Under the pieces are notes generated by a model, which was given only the letters and a program-made list of their open reading frames with translations, searched no databases and had not been told where the DNA came from. A stretch of DNA of 64,000 nucleotides from Takakia lepidozioides (Eukaryota > Streptophyta > Takakiopsida > Takakiales > Takakiaceae). The first letter of the stretch is position 1. Each line of letters begins with the position of its first letter. This document shows positions 42,174-54,676 of this stretch, one piece after another. The stretch spans positions 20,770,001 through 20,834,000 of the forward strand of contig CM060733.1 in NCBI GenBank assembly GCA_030704615.1, in the 5' to 3' direction. The position numbers and the translations under genes were made by a program.

Positions 42174-44466
42174 TTACCAAGTTAAAAACTTAACTACTCC
42201 CATCAAGCCTCGAAAGCGTTCAAGCTTTTCAGCACTAAGCCATTTTGTCAATATGTCTGCAACCATGTTGTTGGTGTTGCAATATATAAGCTTGACAACT
42301 CTAGCTTCAGTCTTCTCTCGTACCAAATGATGATGAATCTCAATATGCTTTGTGCAAGCATGAAACATTGGATTCTTTGAGAGAGCAATACACCCTTGGT
42401 TGTCATCATATATGACCATGGTATCCCTCTGTGGACGACCAATACTTGATAGAAATGATGATTTCCATAATGCTTGTCTTATAGCTTGAGATGCAGCCAT
42501 ATATTCTGCCTCAGTCGAGGACATAACAATTGTAGATTGCTTCTTGCTGCTCCAGCTTACAGCTCCATTTGCTAGCATAAAAACATAGCCAGATGTAGAG
42601 TGGCGGTCATCAACATTACCAGCCCAATCTGCATCACAATAGCCATATAGCTTTGTGCTTTTGCAAGCACTATCTGAGATATCATATGAACCCACTTGAT
42701 CCAACTGAACATTATCATTGTTCTTTCTCAAGCACAAACCATAGTCCAGTGTGCCTCTTAGATAACGGAAAATCCACTTTACTGCAACCCAATGGAGTTG
42801 CCCAGGGTTAGCCACAAATTGGCTTACAACCCCACTGCTTGTGCAATATCTGGCCTAGTACAGACCATTGCATACATGAGACTTCCCACAACACTCTGAT
42901 AGGGAACATATCTCATTGTCTCCAAGTCTGCAGCACTCTTATGACTCATCTCCTTTGAGAGTTTGCAATTTGGGACAAACGGGGTATTTACCGGCAGACT
43001 TTTAGCCATACCAAAGCGCCTTAAGATATCTTCAAGATACTTACGCTGGTTCAGGTAAATTGCTCGGTCTTGTCGAACACGAGTTACCGATACCCCCAAA
43101 CAGTATTGGATCTCTTTCAGATCCACCATCTCAAACTTCATTGAGATATCGCTCTTTGTCTTTTTCAACAAAACCAAGTCATTAGAGACCAAAATCAGAT
43201 CATCAACGTACAGTGTTATGATCACAAAAGAGTTTCCATGAGCCCTCTTATAGTAAACATTATAATCAGCAGAGCTCTTCTCAAACTCTTCAGCCATGAA
43301 ATATGCATCAATCTTAGCATTCCATGTCCTAGGGGATTGCTTCAACTATATAAGGACTTGAGGAGCTTACACACCATCCTCTCCTTCCCTTTTACAGCAA
43401 ATCCCTCCGGCTGGTCCATGTATATTCTTCCATAAGATCTCCATTGAGAAAGGCTGTACATACATCCATCTGATGTACCTCAAGATTTTCAACGAATTGA
43501 CTCCATCCGTGCAACATGGGAAAATGATTCATTGTAATCAATACCTTCAATTTGCAAAAACCCCTTTGCAACCAAGCGCGCTTTGTACCTTGCTACAGAA
43601 CCATCTGCATTGTACTTAACCTTGAAAATCCATTTGCAGCCAACAGACTGCCGTCCAGATGGAAGTTGAACAAGACTCCAAGTCTTATTATCGTGAAGAG
43701 ACTTAAACTCAGATGCCATAGCTTCCTTCCAGTGTGAAGAGTTCTCACTCCTCATTGCATCTGACACACTTTGAGGTTCATCACTGTTAATGAAATAGGC
43801 AGAAGATACATTTGAGGGTTTTTCAATCATAGAAGATTGTACCTCCTCCATTTAAACCTCAACTGTGTCTTCAACAATCTTATCTTCATGTGTTAGAGCC
43901 AAGCTCTCTTTTTCATGGTCCAAACTTGGAACTATTGTTTCCTAATGAAAGTTCCTGGACTCATTGAATATCACATCACAACTGATGATCACATACTTGC
44001 TCTTAGGGTTATACAACTTATACCCTTTGGTTTCTTCACAATAACCAATGAAGATACACTTGATTGCTTTTACATCCAATTTCTTCCTTACTTCTTTTGG
44101 AACATGGGCAAATGCAACACACCCAAAGACGTGCAAATGATCAACTGAAGGTTTCTCACCCTTCCAACCTTCAAGTGTCTTTGTATAGATTGCCTAAGTA
44201 GGAAGTCGATTCTGGAGGTATGTTGCAGTCGCCACTGCTTCTGCCCAGAAACGGTGGTCGAACCTCATGTGTTGCAACATACACCTCACACTCTCAACAA
44301 GTGTTCGATTCTTCCTCTCTGCAACTCCATTCTGTTCTGGCGTATATGATGTGGTTAATTGTTTCACAATACCATTCTCCCTGCAGGACTGGTTAAAGTT
44401 CTTTGAGATGTACTCACCACCACCATCACACCGAAGAGCTTTGATCTTTTCTCCAATTTGATTCCA
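42174..44466 (-). pseudogene. Copia pol: integrase, reverse transcriptase and RNase H
   Basis: The pieces in order are these. 44,466-44,194: integrase core, with catalytic Asp in LRCDGGGEYISKNF and Glu in PEQNGVAERKNRTLVE. 44,136-43,942: integrase C-terminal part (HVFGCVAFAHVPKEVRKK). 43,851-43,489: start of reverse transcriptase (WKEAMASEFKSLHDNKTWSL, RYKARLVAKGFLQ). 43,345-42,824: RT catalytic LYVDDLILVSND and connection. 42,815-42,174: RNase H with YGYCDADWAGNVDDRHSTSG and SSTEAEYMAAS, ending KHIEIHHHLVREK and a short tail. Stops or frameshifts lie near 44,190, 43,860, 43,490, 43,346 and 42,820. The N-terminal half of the polyprotein is gone. Confidence 0.9.
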
Positions 44467-44650
44467 ACGACGCAATGGCGTGAGCGTTGCACGTGAGCGC
44501 GCGAGCGTACGCTCACGCCAGCTGACGTGGCGTGAGCCTGCACACACGCTGACGTGGCGTGAGCGTCATGTCAGCATGCTGATGTGGCGGTAAATGATGA
44601 CGTGGCACTGTCCGTCAACTGCCACGTCAGCATTAACATGCGCCACCTAT
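44467..44650. repeat. Cluster of TGACGTGGC and GCGTGAGC words with inverted repeats
   Basis: GCTGACGTGGCGTGAGC occurs twice (about 44,520-44,536 and 44,549-44,565), with variants GCTGATGTGGCG and GATGACGTGGCAC and the inverse GCCACGTCAGC. A perfect 11-bp inverted repeat GGCGTGAGCGT/ACGCTCACGCC spans about 44,477-44,519. TGACGTGGC is a core of plant bZIP binding sites, but here the words are more likely repeat units. Confidence 0.6.
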
Positions 44651-45082
44651 AACCGTGGATGGTCCTATTACCGTGGAATTAATGCAGGGAATCTTGCCTA
44701 AATAGAATCAAGACGAGCGTTGAGGCCTACAATTGCAGCATCCAACATTGTGCAATTACAAATGCTTGTTTCACTTTTACAATTACGAAGACGACAAAAT
44801 ATCCTCACAAAGTGTGCGCCATAAAGGCTGCCACGAGAAGACTTCCTCCCTCCTCAAATAACAATGAGAGTTATGATCATCTTCAAAAGATGATTGTAGT
44901 GCATAGCGACAGCAAGACATGTAGACTTCGAACGGTGCAATGACAAATGTGCACTACCTAAAAGTTGTCACTCAGACCTCACTCCGTATAGTTGGAGGCC
45001 ATATCATTGCACAGCCGACGAATTGATGTGAATTACACATTTCAAATCATGGTCATCCACATACCACATTACATAGTTCATG
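44651..45082. other. Non-coding sequence downstream of the MULE gene
   Basis: No open frame. It lies after the stop of the MULE transposase gene and may hold its 3' UTR and end of the element, but I see no matching inverted terminus. Confidence 0.35.
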
Positions 45083-47095
45083 CTACCCATGTGTTGTATC
45101 CCGCTGCAAAAGAGTATCGACCTCGTTGAAACTCATAGTGGCCTGGTGAATGAAGTTGTCACGTTTGGGATCGCAAACCATCCTCCTCAAAAATATGAAA
45201 TACAAATGTTTGCAGGGTATGAATTTACCTCTCTTGCCCAAACTGGTTGATAGCATATTCACAAAATCAAGACATGTGCAATTGGGGAAATTGGAAACCG
45301 TGATGTCGTAGGTCCTGTCATGAACAGCAGATGTGGAAGTGATGATTGTGAATACCCGACCATATCCTGGATCGGGTACTTCCGTGGTGCTTCCGACACG
45401 AGCTTGGAGCATTCTTGCGGACTCCACTTTGCCAAAGTGTTCAGCGGTTGGAGGGAAACGCCGAACGAGCTTTCCATCTCGTTTGGTTGGCCACAAGTCA
45501 GGATTTGCCGGGGGGACCCGGGAGGACGCAGGAGTAGTAGCACATGCATGGAGTTGGGGTTGTCTCGCAAGGGAAAAACCTGCTTCCTCCAGCATTTCAA
45601 TCTCCTGAAAGCTGAGATGTGTTCCCACCTTCACGGGCCAAACGGTTGGAGGAGATGGCTTCATCACTACGGAAGGACGCACAGTTCCATGCACACATCT
45701 GGCACAATCATCTGCGCAGAACCAGAACTTGTGGTTCTTGGCTTCTGGTTGACCGTATGGACGCATCAAGCCCGTGAAAGTCGGAGCAGGAGTTCGGGCA
45801 CCACCTCTGGATATAGATGAAGTGCACTTCTCGAAATTAGTTGCCCTGATCGCTGTACATTTCACACGAGACCCGACACTTGTGCGTTCTATGTGCCAAA
45901 CGTGGTCGGGGCATGCGGACTCAAGCACATCAAGGGGGTTGTTTCTCTCCTGCACCATTTCAGTGGCACGGTTTGATGCTGGAGCTTGCCGTCGTGTTGG
46001 AGGTTCCTCCACAATGGAGGTTCTGGACATGGAGCTGTCATGCAGGGGAACACGAGGCTTCGAGAAGTTATCACGGTCTGCCCTGTAGGAATCTGAATCC
46101 GAACCAGGTGGAGTGTTCAATTTCCTCTTACAGGAGCCGAATCTCTCCTCCCCTTCAAGATGTGGAACTCTAGAAACAAGTGGCGTTCCCTGGGCATACA
46201 TGCTCACCGCCCGTGCTATCTTGATTGGATCCCCAGATTTGTTTGCAGCACGCAACATCAACTCCCATTTGTCCGGACCCTTGCCACCAACCCCACCTCG
46301 TAAGAAATCACGGTATCGGGTTTGTTGTTGCAAGGCACGTATCAAATCATCTGTTGTTGCCACATACAAATCCCGACCTCGTTTCCCAGACTGCTGCAAC
46401 CATGCATTGTGCACAGTTTCTGCCAAATTGCAAGATGGCATGTCCGCCATTTCCTCAATGGACATGTTCTGCAAAGAGGATAACCACACTTCAGAATAGT
46501 GCACAGGAAACAACATAAAGAAAGCAATGAGTCAAAAATATGGAAAGCAAATGTATGAATAAAGCATGAAATAGAAGCCTCGTACCATTGTCATGGCTGC
46601 TCCCCACTGTCTATACCGGAAGTGCCAAAACGCCAGCCAATCTTCCAATGCTCTCATACTCTCAAGTGATGCAGCTCCAGAAGAGAACCACCAGGCACGA
46701 ATTGTCTGGAACAAAGTGTCCGCCTCCTTCATTGTTCTAGCATCTTTGTACTCTTTGCACAATTTACGGTGCTGAGTCTGCATCTCTGGTTTGATGTCCG
46801 ACTTTGTATGTTTTTCCAGAGATTGTGTCCAATGGAATAGACATGTACGCTCTCTTCCTGGCATAGGCACTTTTGGGTCGCCCGATCCGAAGACAAAACG
46901 AATAGCATTGAAATTTGCTTGAGCACTATCCGCCATGAAACCTGCGAAATTTGGAGATGGCAGCCCATGGCAGCCTGTCGCGCGGCTTCTACTCACCCAT
47001 CCCTTCGCTATTCGAGGCGGAAACTCCAAGATAGAAGAGTTGGAAATCTCTAAGTACTCAACCCGCGCAGAACAATCAGTCATGACCTACAGCTA
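45083..47095 (-). pseudogene. MULE-type transposase with SWIM zinc finger, N-terminally truncated, one intron
   Basis: Exon 1 (about 47,095-46,586) and exon 2 (46,468-45,083) join across a 117-nt GT-AG intron (46,469-46,585). Exon 1 has VEYLEISNSSILEFPPRIAK and FAGFMADSAQANFNAIRFVF, then RERTCLFHWTQSLEKHT and AWWFSSGAASLESM, typical of MULE transposase cores. Exon 2 starts NMSIEEMADMPSCNLAETVH. After a disordered middle it ends with a SWIM zinc finger, FPNCTCLDFVNMLSTSLGK and PCKHLYFIFLRR (CxC...CxH), used for DNA binding. The N-terminal domain is missing because the LTR of element B abuts at 47,097. A shadow fragment of the same gene abuts element A. Both exons are otherwise open, so decay is recent. 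Confidence 0.82.
46469..46585 (-). other. Intron of the MULE gene
   Basis: The donor is ATG/GTACGAGG and the acceptor CTCTTTGCAG/AACATG on the - strand. Removing 117 nt joins RQWGAAMTM to NMSIEEMADM, both well-formed MULE protein sequence. Confidence 0.7.
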
Positions 47096-47096
47096 G

Positions 47097-47961
47097 TGTA
47101 TCATGGGGGTGTTTCCTATTTGTTTTCCTTTTGGTATTCATGTTAGCTATCTTACCATTGATAATTAAGTATCAGTTTGCTTTATCAATCTATTGGATTC
47201 CATCAGCTCATCCATTCATTTCACAGCTTCACTCAGATCTCTCTACACAGTGTGATTGTATCGTAAAAGTATCCGATTATGATTTATCAGGTATCAGGCC
47301 GAAGCCATTGTGTCTCTAATCTGCTCTACAATATCATTACAGCCTTGCCTATATCAAGCATCTACTCATCATCTCTCTATCTTCACTTCCGTTCCTCATC
47401 TCTACCCGATCCCCTCTCCTCTATCACCAAGAAGTCCTCCGCCGAATGCTGTCCCTCAATTCCCCGTTTCTCCCTTTATCTTCCTATCCGCGGTTCTAAC
47501 CGTTTCCCTCACTAATCGTCGTCTGTGAACTAACATGTTCCCTTCGCAGGTGTTGTTCCCCACAGTCGTTCCTTGTCCTACTCTTCGTTCCCTATGATTG
47601 TGACAGCTGTGTCAAGCTGTGACTGGCTGTGTGAAACTGTGACGGGCTGTGACTGGCTGTGCGACTGTGTTTGGCTGTGTCGGGCTGTGCCGGGCTGTGT
47701 CGGCTATGACGACTGTGACGGGCTGTGTTGGTTGTGTTGGCTGTGACGACTGTGACGGGCTGTGTTGGCTGTGTCGGCTGTGACGACTGTGACGGGCTGT
47801 GTTGGCTGTGACGACTGTGACGACTGTGTTGGGCTGTGTAACCCCCCTCTACAGTGCGCTGCTGTCACCCCTAAGGTTCCTCTTGGTCTCAGTCTGTGCA
47901 AAAATTAAGGGTACCCTACAGATCCCGTATAAGTGTCTAAGTCCCCGACAGTCCTCTAACA
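47097..47961 (-). mobile_element. Putative 3' LTR of element B
   Basis: An 865-bp block, bounded by TG and CA, follows the polypurine tract GAGGGGGGAAGGGG and begins TGTTAGAGGACTGTCGGG. It aligns end to end with 14,492-15,385. It abuts the MULE coding sequence at the same nucleotide as element A does. Confidence 0.6.
47598..47845 (-). repeat. CACAGCC tandem repeats inside the LTR of element B
   Basis: On the - strand this is an irregular array of CACAGCCCGTCACAGTCGTC and similar 10-20 bp units, equivalent to 14,612-14,842 but with different unit order. The array has therefore turned over since the copies separated. Confidence 0.75.
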
Positions 47962-47999
47962 TTACCCCTTCCCCCCTCAAAAAGCCGTGTCCTCACGGT

Positions 48000-50900
48000 T
48001 TACTGATTTCTACTAGCAAACCTTTGTGAGTGAGCACCTTCTTGACGTTGAGAGTTTGGTGGCGGACTGTGTGTACGAGCCCGAGGTCTGTCTCTGGTTG
48101 ACGGAGATGGTTGATCACTACCTGGATAAGTGAGGCCCTCTGGAGGCTGATATCGAGGTAACCTTTCCGGCATAGGAGACCCCCGTCGCTTCTTCTCTGC
48201 CATCTGAATTGCATAGTCTTCTCCCATGTCAAAAGAATTCGGTGAAGAAACAGTTGTATCAGAATCCTCATCGCTTCTCAGGTGTTTTAATTTTCGAACT
48301 TTTTGTGTAATCATCTGGGGCATACAATGCTGTCCTACCATGTCTGGAAGTTTGTATTTTACAACATGGTGTAACCGCTGAACAGCAAAATTGGTATAGA
48401 CACTGAGCTCCTTGTCTGTCCAGGTGAGTGGGGTACCAATTACTGGTGCAGCGTGCAAGTATTTCCATGCCACATGTCTCTTATAGAAAATGTCATCAAT
48501 GCCGAATTTCTGTGTTGACAAATGGTTGCAGGCCGCTTGAAACCATGAACGAATTTGAGAATCCTTTTGCATCATAACTTTTGGGTCATATAGGTACATA
48601 TGAGGTGGCACCGAAGGTAATACCCAATGATCTCCACTGGAATAACTTTGAAAGCGTGTTTGCATCTTTTGTTGCTCAATGTGGTAACGTACCAGAAAAC
48701 AAGCAGCGTAGTATAACCCGCACCCCATGACAATACTTGCTATCTCCTTGGTCTTGGTATAAATGAGTCCATGTACAACCTGGAAAGCAATCAATTCCCT
48801 CAACATGGTACCTGCCTCGTGCCAGTATTGTGCAAAGTGATGATCTTCAATATGTCGATTGTTCGGAAGAACTTTAGTCCTAGTTGCCACTGGCAGCCAA
48901 ATACGCATGATTTGGTAGTAATGTGCGAATAACTGCGGAGGACTAAATTCTTTCCAAGCCAAATCCAACATGATGGGAATTTGGTTGAAGGGCATAATCA
49001 TAGCCCTACTGTACTCCCTTGCAGCTGGAGTTTTAGGTGGGTTAAAAGCGGCATTGCCCCATACCTCCGGCTGTGGTGGCTGTGGTGTGGTTGTAGTAAC
49101 CACAGGTTCAACTACTGGTACAGTGACTTGTTGTGGTGGTGGTGGTACTGGCTCTTGTATCATTGGCATCTCCTGCACCTCCTGTGAAGACTGGAAAGCC
49201 AAAGTTCTGGCTTGTAAATAAGAAGCCATTAGCTGTTCGTGAGGGATATAGACTCTTTGGTCGATGTTTGAAGTGAGGTCTTCCACTTGAGTCTGGAGTC
49301 CGTCTACATCCTCTTGTAACTCTGCTATCCTACTATAGACATTGTCTATAGTAGTTGTGGCAATGTTCTGCACTTGCAGCCTGAGCTCATTCATCTCGCT
49401 TTGGGTGAGCTTCCGTGGTGCTTTGCCCTCTACTGGCCCTTGTGCTAACCAGACCTGCATAAGGCTGTTATCCACCAAGTTGCTTGTGGTTCCCCTGAGA
49501 GTTTGCTCCTCTCTCAACTTGTACAATTCCAACTGCTGTTGTAAAGCCTCCATGCGCTTCGCCTGAGGTTCAACCAATTGCGCATAAGCAGCAAGTAGAT
49601 TATTGGCTTCCTTCCAAGCCTTGTTATTGACCACGATTTCATTTCTATTGGCCATGATTGTTTGTTGCAACTCCACGATGTGCTTCTCTTGATCAGCTTC
49701 AATCTGCCTGTATTGCTTGAAAGTATCTTCATTGCGACAGATTGTATTCTTCATATCGACAATGAGCTTCATTTGCTCAACATTCTCTTCTTCTGCCTTC
49801 GTACATTTTTCCGCTTGACTGTTTATTTCTTTTGTTGATTGGTCAAGCATAGTTGTAAATGTAGCACATTGTATCGCCATTCTGTTATGCACTGTCTGCA
49901 ACTCCGTATGTAGTGCATTCAGTTCTTGCAACTTGCTTTCATGCTGCACCTGCATTTGGTATAGCTGTTGCTTATGTGCTTCTTGCAACTGGTCTTGCGC
50001 GAGGCCTGCCTCAATCAATTGTTGCTTGGCCAATTGCAAAGCCATTTCTGTATTTCCCAAGTCCTGCTTCATCTTGAGAGTGACCTCTTCATCGACCTTG
50101 TTTGCACACTCAGTGGCAAGTCGAGCCTCAAACTCCTTCCTGAGTTCCTCTTTCAAGGCTGTCAATTGGGTAATTGGAACATGGGATTTGACATAAGTCC
50201 CCAACAAATTAAGTGTCATGCCTATGGAACTCATCAGCATTGCCTGTTGAGGGTCATCATGGTGAGGTTGCTGCTGTTCCTCCTGATTTTCAACAGTGTG
50301 ATGTCTCACTAACCATTCAGGCCATTGTCCCACCGGATTTTCTTCTTGAACTACTTCATCTATCACCGGTGCTACAGTGTCATGACCTTCCGCCTGTGGT
50401 ACCTCCGGCACAGGTGTGTGTATTATATGCACCTCAGGATTTCCCTTGGGCAACTGCTGCACCTCTGGGATTTCTGTCTCCTTGACCAGACCAGAATATT
50501 CATAGAGAAGGTCCCCTTCTCTATTTCTGCCACTATCTGTTCTGTAGTTGGAATATCTAACCCTTCACTTTCCAAATCAATTATTTCTAGTTGAGCTGCA
50601 TGGATAACTTGTGACCTTGTGACAAGTCGTTCAGGTGGCTGTGATGGTTGTGATGCAGAAGTAACTTCCTCCTCCCTCTCCGAAGGTCCTGCTTCCAGTA
50701 ATAGCATTTCTCTGTGCTGCTGTGCCCCTTCCTGGCCATGAGCTTGGGAAACATTATCATGCGGAATCCGTGAAGCCGGTGGATCCGCCACTACAGTCTT
50801 TCCCCGTCTCTGCCTCTTAGTCTCGGGTTGCCCTGCTAGTCCACCCTCACTATGTGAAGAGCCTTGCTCTTCCATTGCAGTTGTTTCTGGCTCAAACACT

Positions 50901-52213
50901 CCCATTTCCTTTCTTTCTTGCGCATTAAGTATGCCAGAATCAAGGATTATTTGAGCAATGATTGGGCTAGACACTATTATAGGAGACTTTGCGGTAGTAC
51001 CTTGTAATCTTTTCATCTCCTCTACCAGTGCGTTGTACATTATGTCCGCCCATTGTACCTCTCGTCCCTTCAGGCCTTTGAGTATTTCCTCCGTGAAGGA
51101 TCTGCTCAAATACTGTTGGTTCTGTTTCATGGCAATCAGAACGTTCAATACCTGGCCTACCTCTTTTAACCCTGGGTACACAGCCTTGGTACAAGCATAA
51201 CCCTGAGTTTTAAAGAAACTCCCTTCTTGGAATAAGTCCTCTATTTGCAGTTTTGCCCTGTGTTGCTCCACATGCACCTGACCTGCTGGTAATCGAAACA
51301 ATTACTGGAGGTATAGGGGAGTAATTATTAATTCAACTCCCTTCACCGTTGTTGTTCCTGTCCTTGGCTCAAAGTTCTGCAAAAATTGTAACATGTACTG
51401 TCTATGGTGTAGTGTCCAATCTAGGCTTTGCAATCCTTGCAATCTCAGTTCCTCCAGTATCTGTATCGCCTGTGGGGTAGCAATTGTTTGTTTCTGCAGA
51501 ATCGTGGTGCTCTTCACCCTGATTTCCTCCATGCCTCTCACTCTCTTCATTTTAGACTCACCGAACTGTTTTGGCTGTAACAACTGTAGGAATGCCTGTA
51601 GTGCACAAAGCATGAACGTATGGTTGCCGCAGAAAGCTATGGGTAATTTCTTGTAAGCCTGCGGGGCTTGCAAGCATCGCTCAAGAGAAAAGCTCCGCTC
51701 TATCCTTTCGTGTCTATGCCACTGCGTAACTAATATTGCGAGCGTATAGTCTGTTAGTTCCTCCATAGTTTCCAAGGTATAGCATTGATGGTCTGTACTG
51801 TCGAGACGCCCGTTACTCAGAACGACGCCGCCTCTTGCGCTCAATTTCCCTCCATTTTCTTGATCCTTTCTCTGGTTTTCTATTGGCTGTATCTGCTGTG
51901 ACTGGATTTTAGATTTTATCTTCTTTAGTGGACTTTCCCTGTTGGATAGTCCACTAGGATCACACATGTGATAAGAATTCGGCTTTTCTGTACTTGCCGT
52001 TCGTTCCGTTTCCCTTTTTCCGTACTCATTAATGGGCCCGCCTTTCATCCCTTTTGACGGCCGTTCTTGTCCTCTTTCTTTTTGACACCTGTTCTTGCAC
52101 TTCCTTCTCGGCTGTGTGTCGCGCCCTGACCTCCACGTGTCCATTTTTAAAGTAATTTCCGTTTCCTCTTCCGTCAGCCATTTTCCTGAAGTTATTATGT
52201 GTCCACTTGTCAC
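48000..52213 (-). pseudogene. ORF3 of element B
   Basis: This is the same architecture as ORF3 of element A. The largest intact piece (820 residues, 50,462-48,000) holds the coiled coil (about 50,200-49,500) and the conserved C-terminal block without the frameshift seen in A, and ends in a basic Ser/Pro tail (ERLPRYQPPEGLTYPGSDQP). A piece of 292 residues (51,301-50,423) and one of 303 residues (52,213-51,302) precede it. TAA at 51,302 stands where A has CAA, and loss of one G near 50,515 shifts the frame. The junction at 10,746 of A (TAG) is open here (GAG), so ORF3 is truly continuous. Function unknown. Confidence 0.7.
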
Positions 52214-52225
52214 TGATTCTATGGA

Positions 52226-54168
52226 TCATGTAACTTTAGTAGGCTGTGTTGAGCTGTGACAGGCTGTGTCATACTGTGTTACGCTGTGATAGGCTGTGAT
52301 GCACTGTGGTAAGCTGTGATAGGCTGTGACACGCTGTGGTAGGTTGTGATAGGCTGTGTTGCGCCGTGCTGGGCTGTGATAGGCTGTGTTGCGCCTTGCT
52401 GGGCTGTGATAGGCTGTGTCATGTCGTGATGGGCTGTGATAGGCTGTGCTTTGCCTTGATGGGCTGTGATAGGATGTGTCACGTTTGTTTTGCCCACCCT
52501 GGTCATATATGCTGGGCCTAGCGACAAGTGTTCCATACTCCGTTCGTAACACTGGTGCAGCCCGTGACTGCTCTTGCGGTTCAACATGCAAATCATGCTG
52601 CAGGGGTTTGTCATGGATACCACTGTACCCCTTCAACTTATTTGCATTGACTCTTCACAGCATTTCTTTGTTAATGGTTTGTAACATGGCGATGTTGTTA
52701 TCATACATCTTTTGTATGACATAAGGTCCTTTCCACTGTGATTTAAGCTTAGAAGCTTGAATCTTTCCTTTCTTCTGCAACCATAAAACCAAATCCCCCG
52801 TCTTAAAAGTCTTTAACTTGCCTTCATCAAACTGTTCCTTTCGCTTCATCTGAATTCTGGTCATATTATCAGCTGCATCAGCACGTACTTCTTCCACATG
52901 GTATAATTCATGTTTCCTGACCTTGATGGAGTCTTGCAATTCCATTCTTTTTCCCCACTCCGTTCTCATGGTAGGTAACAGGAATTCCACTGGAAGTAAG
53001 GCTTCCATGCCATAAACTAATTGGAATGGTGTATACTTAGTGGTGACTTTATATGAGGTCTTGTATGACCACAAAGCTGTCAGCAGCTTTGTATCCCAAT
53101 CCGTTCTGTTTGCATTGACTATCTTAGCCAAGATAGTACATAGTATTTTGTTGGTAGCCTCTGCTTGCCATTACCCTGTGGGTAATATGTTGTACTCTTT
53201 CTATGCACAATCATAAACTCTTTAGTCAACAACTCAATGGTCTCATTCATGAAGTGACTTCCTTGATCACTGATAAATTCTAAGGGACAGCCAAATCATG
53301 TAAGTATGTTCTCGTACAGGAACCTTGCTGTGGACTTGGCTGTGTTGTCCCTCAAAGCTTTAGCTTCCACCCACTTTGTAGTATAATCAGTGGCTGTAAT
53401 TATGTACCTGTTTCGTGTATTCTTGGATGGTGGGTTAATTGGTCCAACAAAGTCTAGTCCCCATTTCTGAAATGGTTCCGTAGGCATTGTAGGATGCAAG
53501 GCCATCCTTCCAGATCTCTGCAAAGGTCCTAGCCTCTGACATTCATCACACTTCTGACAATACTCGTGTACATCTTTGAACAAAGTAGGCCACCAGTATC
53601 CTGCGAGTAGTATCTTTCTACTGGTAGTCTCTTCTCCAAAATGTCCTCCAGCCACTCCTTTATGAACTTCCGCCAAAACTTTATTTACTTCATGGTGGTA
53701 CAAGCATCGTTTTAGTACTCCATCAGGTCCTAACTTATACATTCTGCTTCCTACCATAGTATAAGGTAAAGCTTTGATAGCGATTCTCTTCCTCTGCTCT
53801 TTACCATAACTAGGTGGGCACTGACCATGAGCAAGGTAGTATCTGATTGGCCACTGCCAATCTAACCATTCATCTGCACTTCCTTGCACCTCCATTACAA
53901 ATAAACTCGCATCAGGTAACTGATCGTCCACTCCTGTGGCGGCCTCTCCTGTTGTTAGTCGTGACAAATGATCTGCCACAAGATGCAAACGGCTAGGCTT
54001 GTAAATAACCTCGAACTCAAACTCATGCAAGATTATTAACCATCTTGCTATTCTTCCGCTTATCAGAGGTTTGTTTACCAGGTATATCAGAGCCTGGTGA
54101 TCCACATAGAACATAAACTTCTTGCCCAACAGGTAATGCCTGAATTTCTTCACTGCATAGATCATTGG
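52226..54168 (-). pseudogene. Pol remnant of element B: RNase H and integrase
   Basis: The 289-residue piece (54,165-53,296) covers the end of RNase H ([20 protein letters not shown]), the HHCC domain ([11 protein letters not shown]) and the start of the integrase core ([19 protein letters not shown]). TGA at 53,296 replaces CGA of element A. The DDE Glu region follows, with a one-base loss near 53,170. The remaining integrase (53,131-52,655) and the C-terminal piece (52,636-52,226) run in frame through the decapeptide repeat. CGA is kept where element A has TGA 8685. Confidence 0.85.
52243..52495 (-). repeat. In-frame decapeptide tandem repeat of element B
   Basis: About eight 30-bp units on the - strand read RDTSYHSPSR, RHDTAYHSPA and RRNTAYHSPA, drifting to QCITAYHSVT and QYDTACHSST. 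The frame is that of integrase and of ORF3. One TGA at 52,226 separates it from ORF3, where element A has CAA. Confidence 0.78.
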
Positions 54169-54676
54169 GGGGCTGCTATTTCATGAGCCATGAGCCATGA
54201 GCGGCATGAGCCATGAGCAGAGTCGTAAGTGTGGAAAAAAACATGAGCAGCACTATTTTCCGGAAATGAGTGTCCGCGGGAATAGGGTTTAGGGTGCCAC
54301 GGTCATAGGGGGAGAAGGACCTCCCGATGAAGGAGGTTCGGCAATGTTATTTAGAATTATATATTGAAAGGCAATGTTTCGCGAATGGTAGGGTGGTACT
54401 GCTTTGTACAATGGGGGCCCATTTCAGCCTACCAGCCATTTGCAAAATTCACCCACACTCCCAATCCCAAACGAAATGAGCAATGACGCATTCTCGGAAC
54501 GATGGACACAGAATAGAATAAAAAGAGGGCACAATGAGGTTTTTATTGATCCACATGAATTGCATTTGAAGCACGTCTACTGTGCTGATTGTGCCATCAA
54601 TCTTGAGCCCTGTGCCTACTGAATACAAGTCACGTTGTCAATGGGACTTCGACTGCTCTCAGAACTAGCTCATGAG
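54169..54676. other. Intergenic sequence with CATGAGC repeats
   Basis: The first 70 bp contain a run of CATGAGCCATGAGC-type heptamer units at the truncation edge of element B. An open stretch at 54,404-54,622 (+) ends in HVYCADCAINLEPCAY, but its identity is unknown and I do not call it a gene. Confidence 0.4.

Larger units (their letters stand above)
41795..44466 (-). mobile_element. Ty1/copia retrotransposon, 5'-truncated
   Basis: On the - strand the order is integrase core, reverse transcriptase, RNase H, polypurine tract and LTR, which is the copia order. The left part (gag, protease, integrase zinc domain and 5' LTR) is missing: homology begins at NQIGEKIKALRCDGGGEY near 44,466, next to the GACGTGGC repeat cluster. 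Several frameshifts and stops separate the coding pieces. Confidence 0.9.
47097..54168 (-). mobile_element. Ty3/gypsy element B, 5'-truncated relative of element A
   Basis: From the right: RNase H (starting mid-domain at about 54,168), integrase, the decapeptide repeat, ORF3 and the putative 3' LTR, all on the - strand. gag, protease and reverse transcriptase are missing. The truncation point joins AMIYAVKKF to a CATGAGC-rich sequence. Its coding parts are close to those of element A, and each copy repairs the other's lesions on paper, which proves that they are separate decayed copies of one family. Confidence 0.88.
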
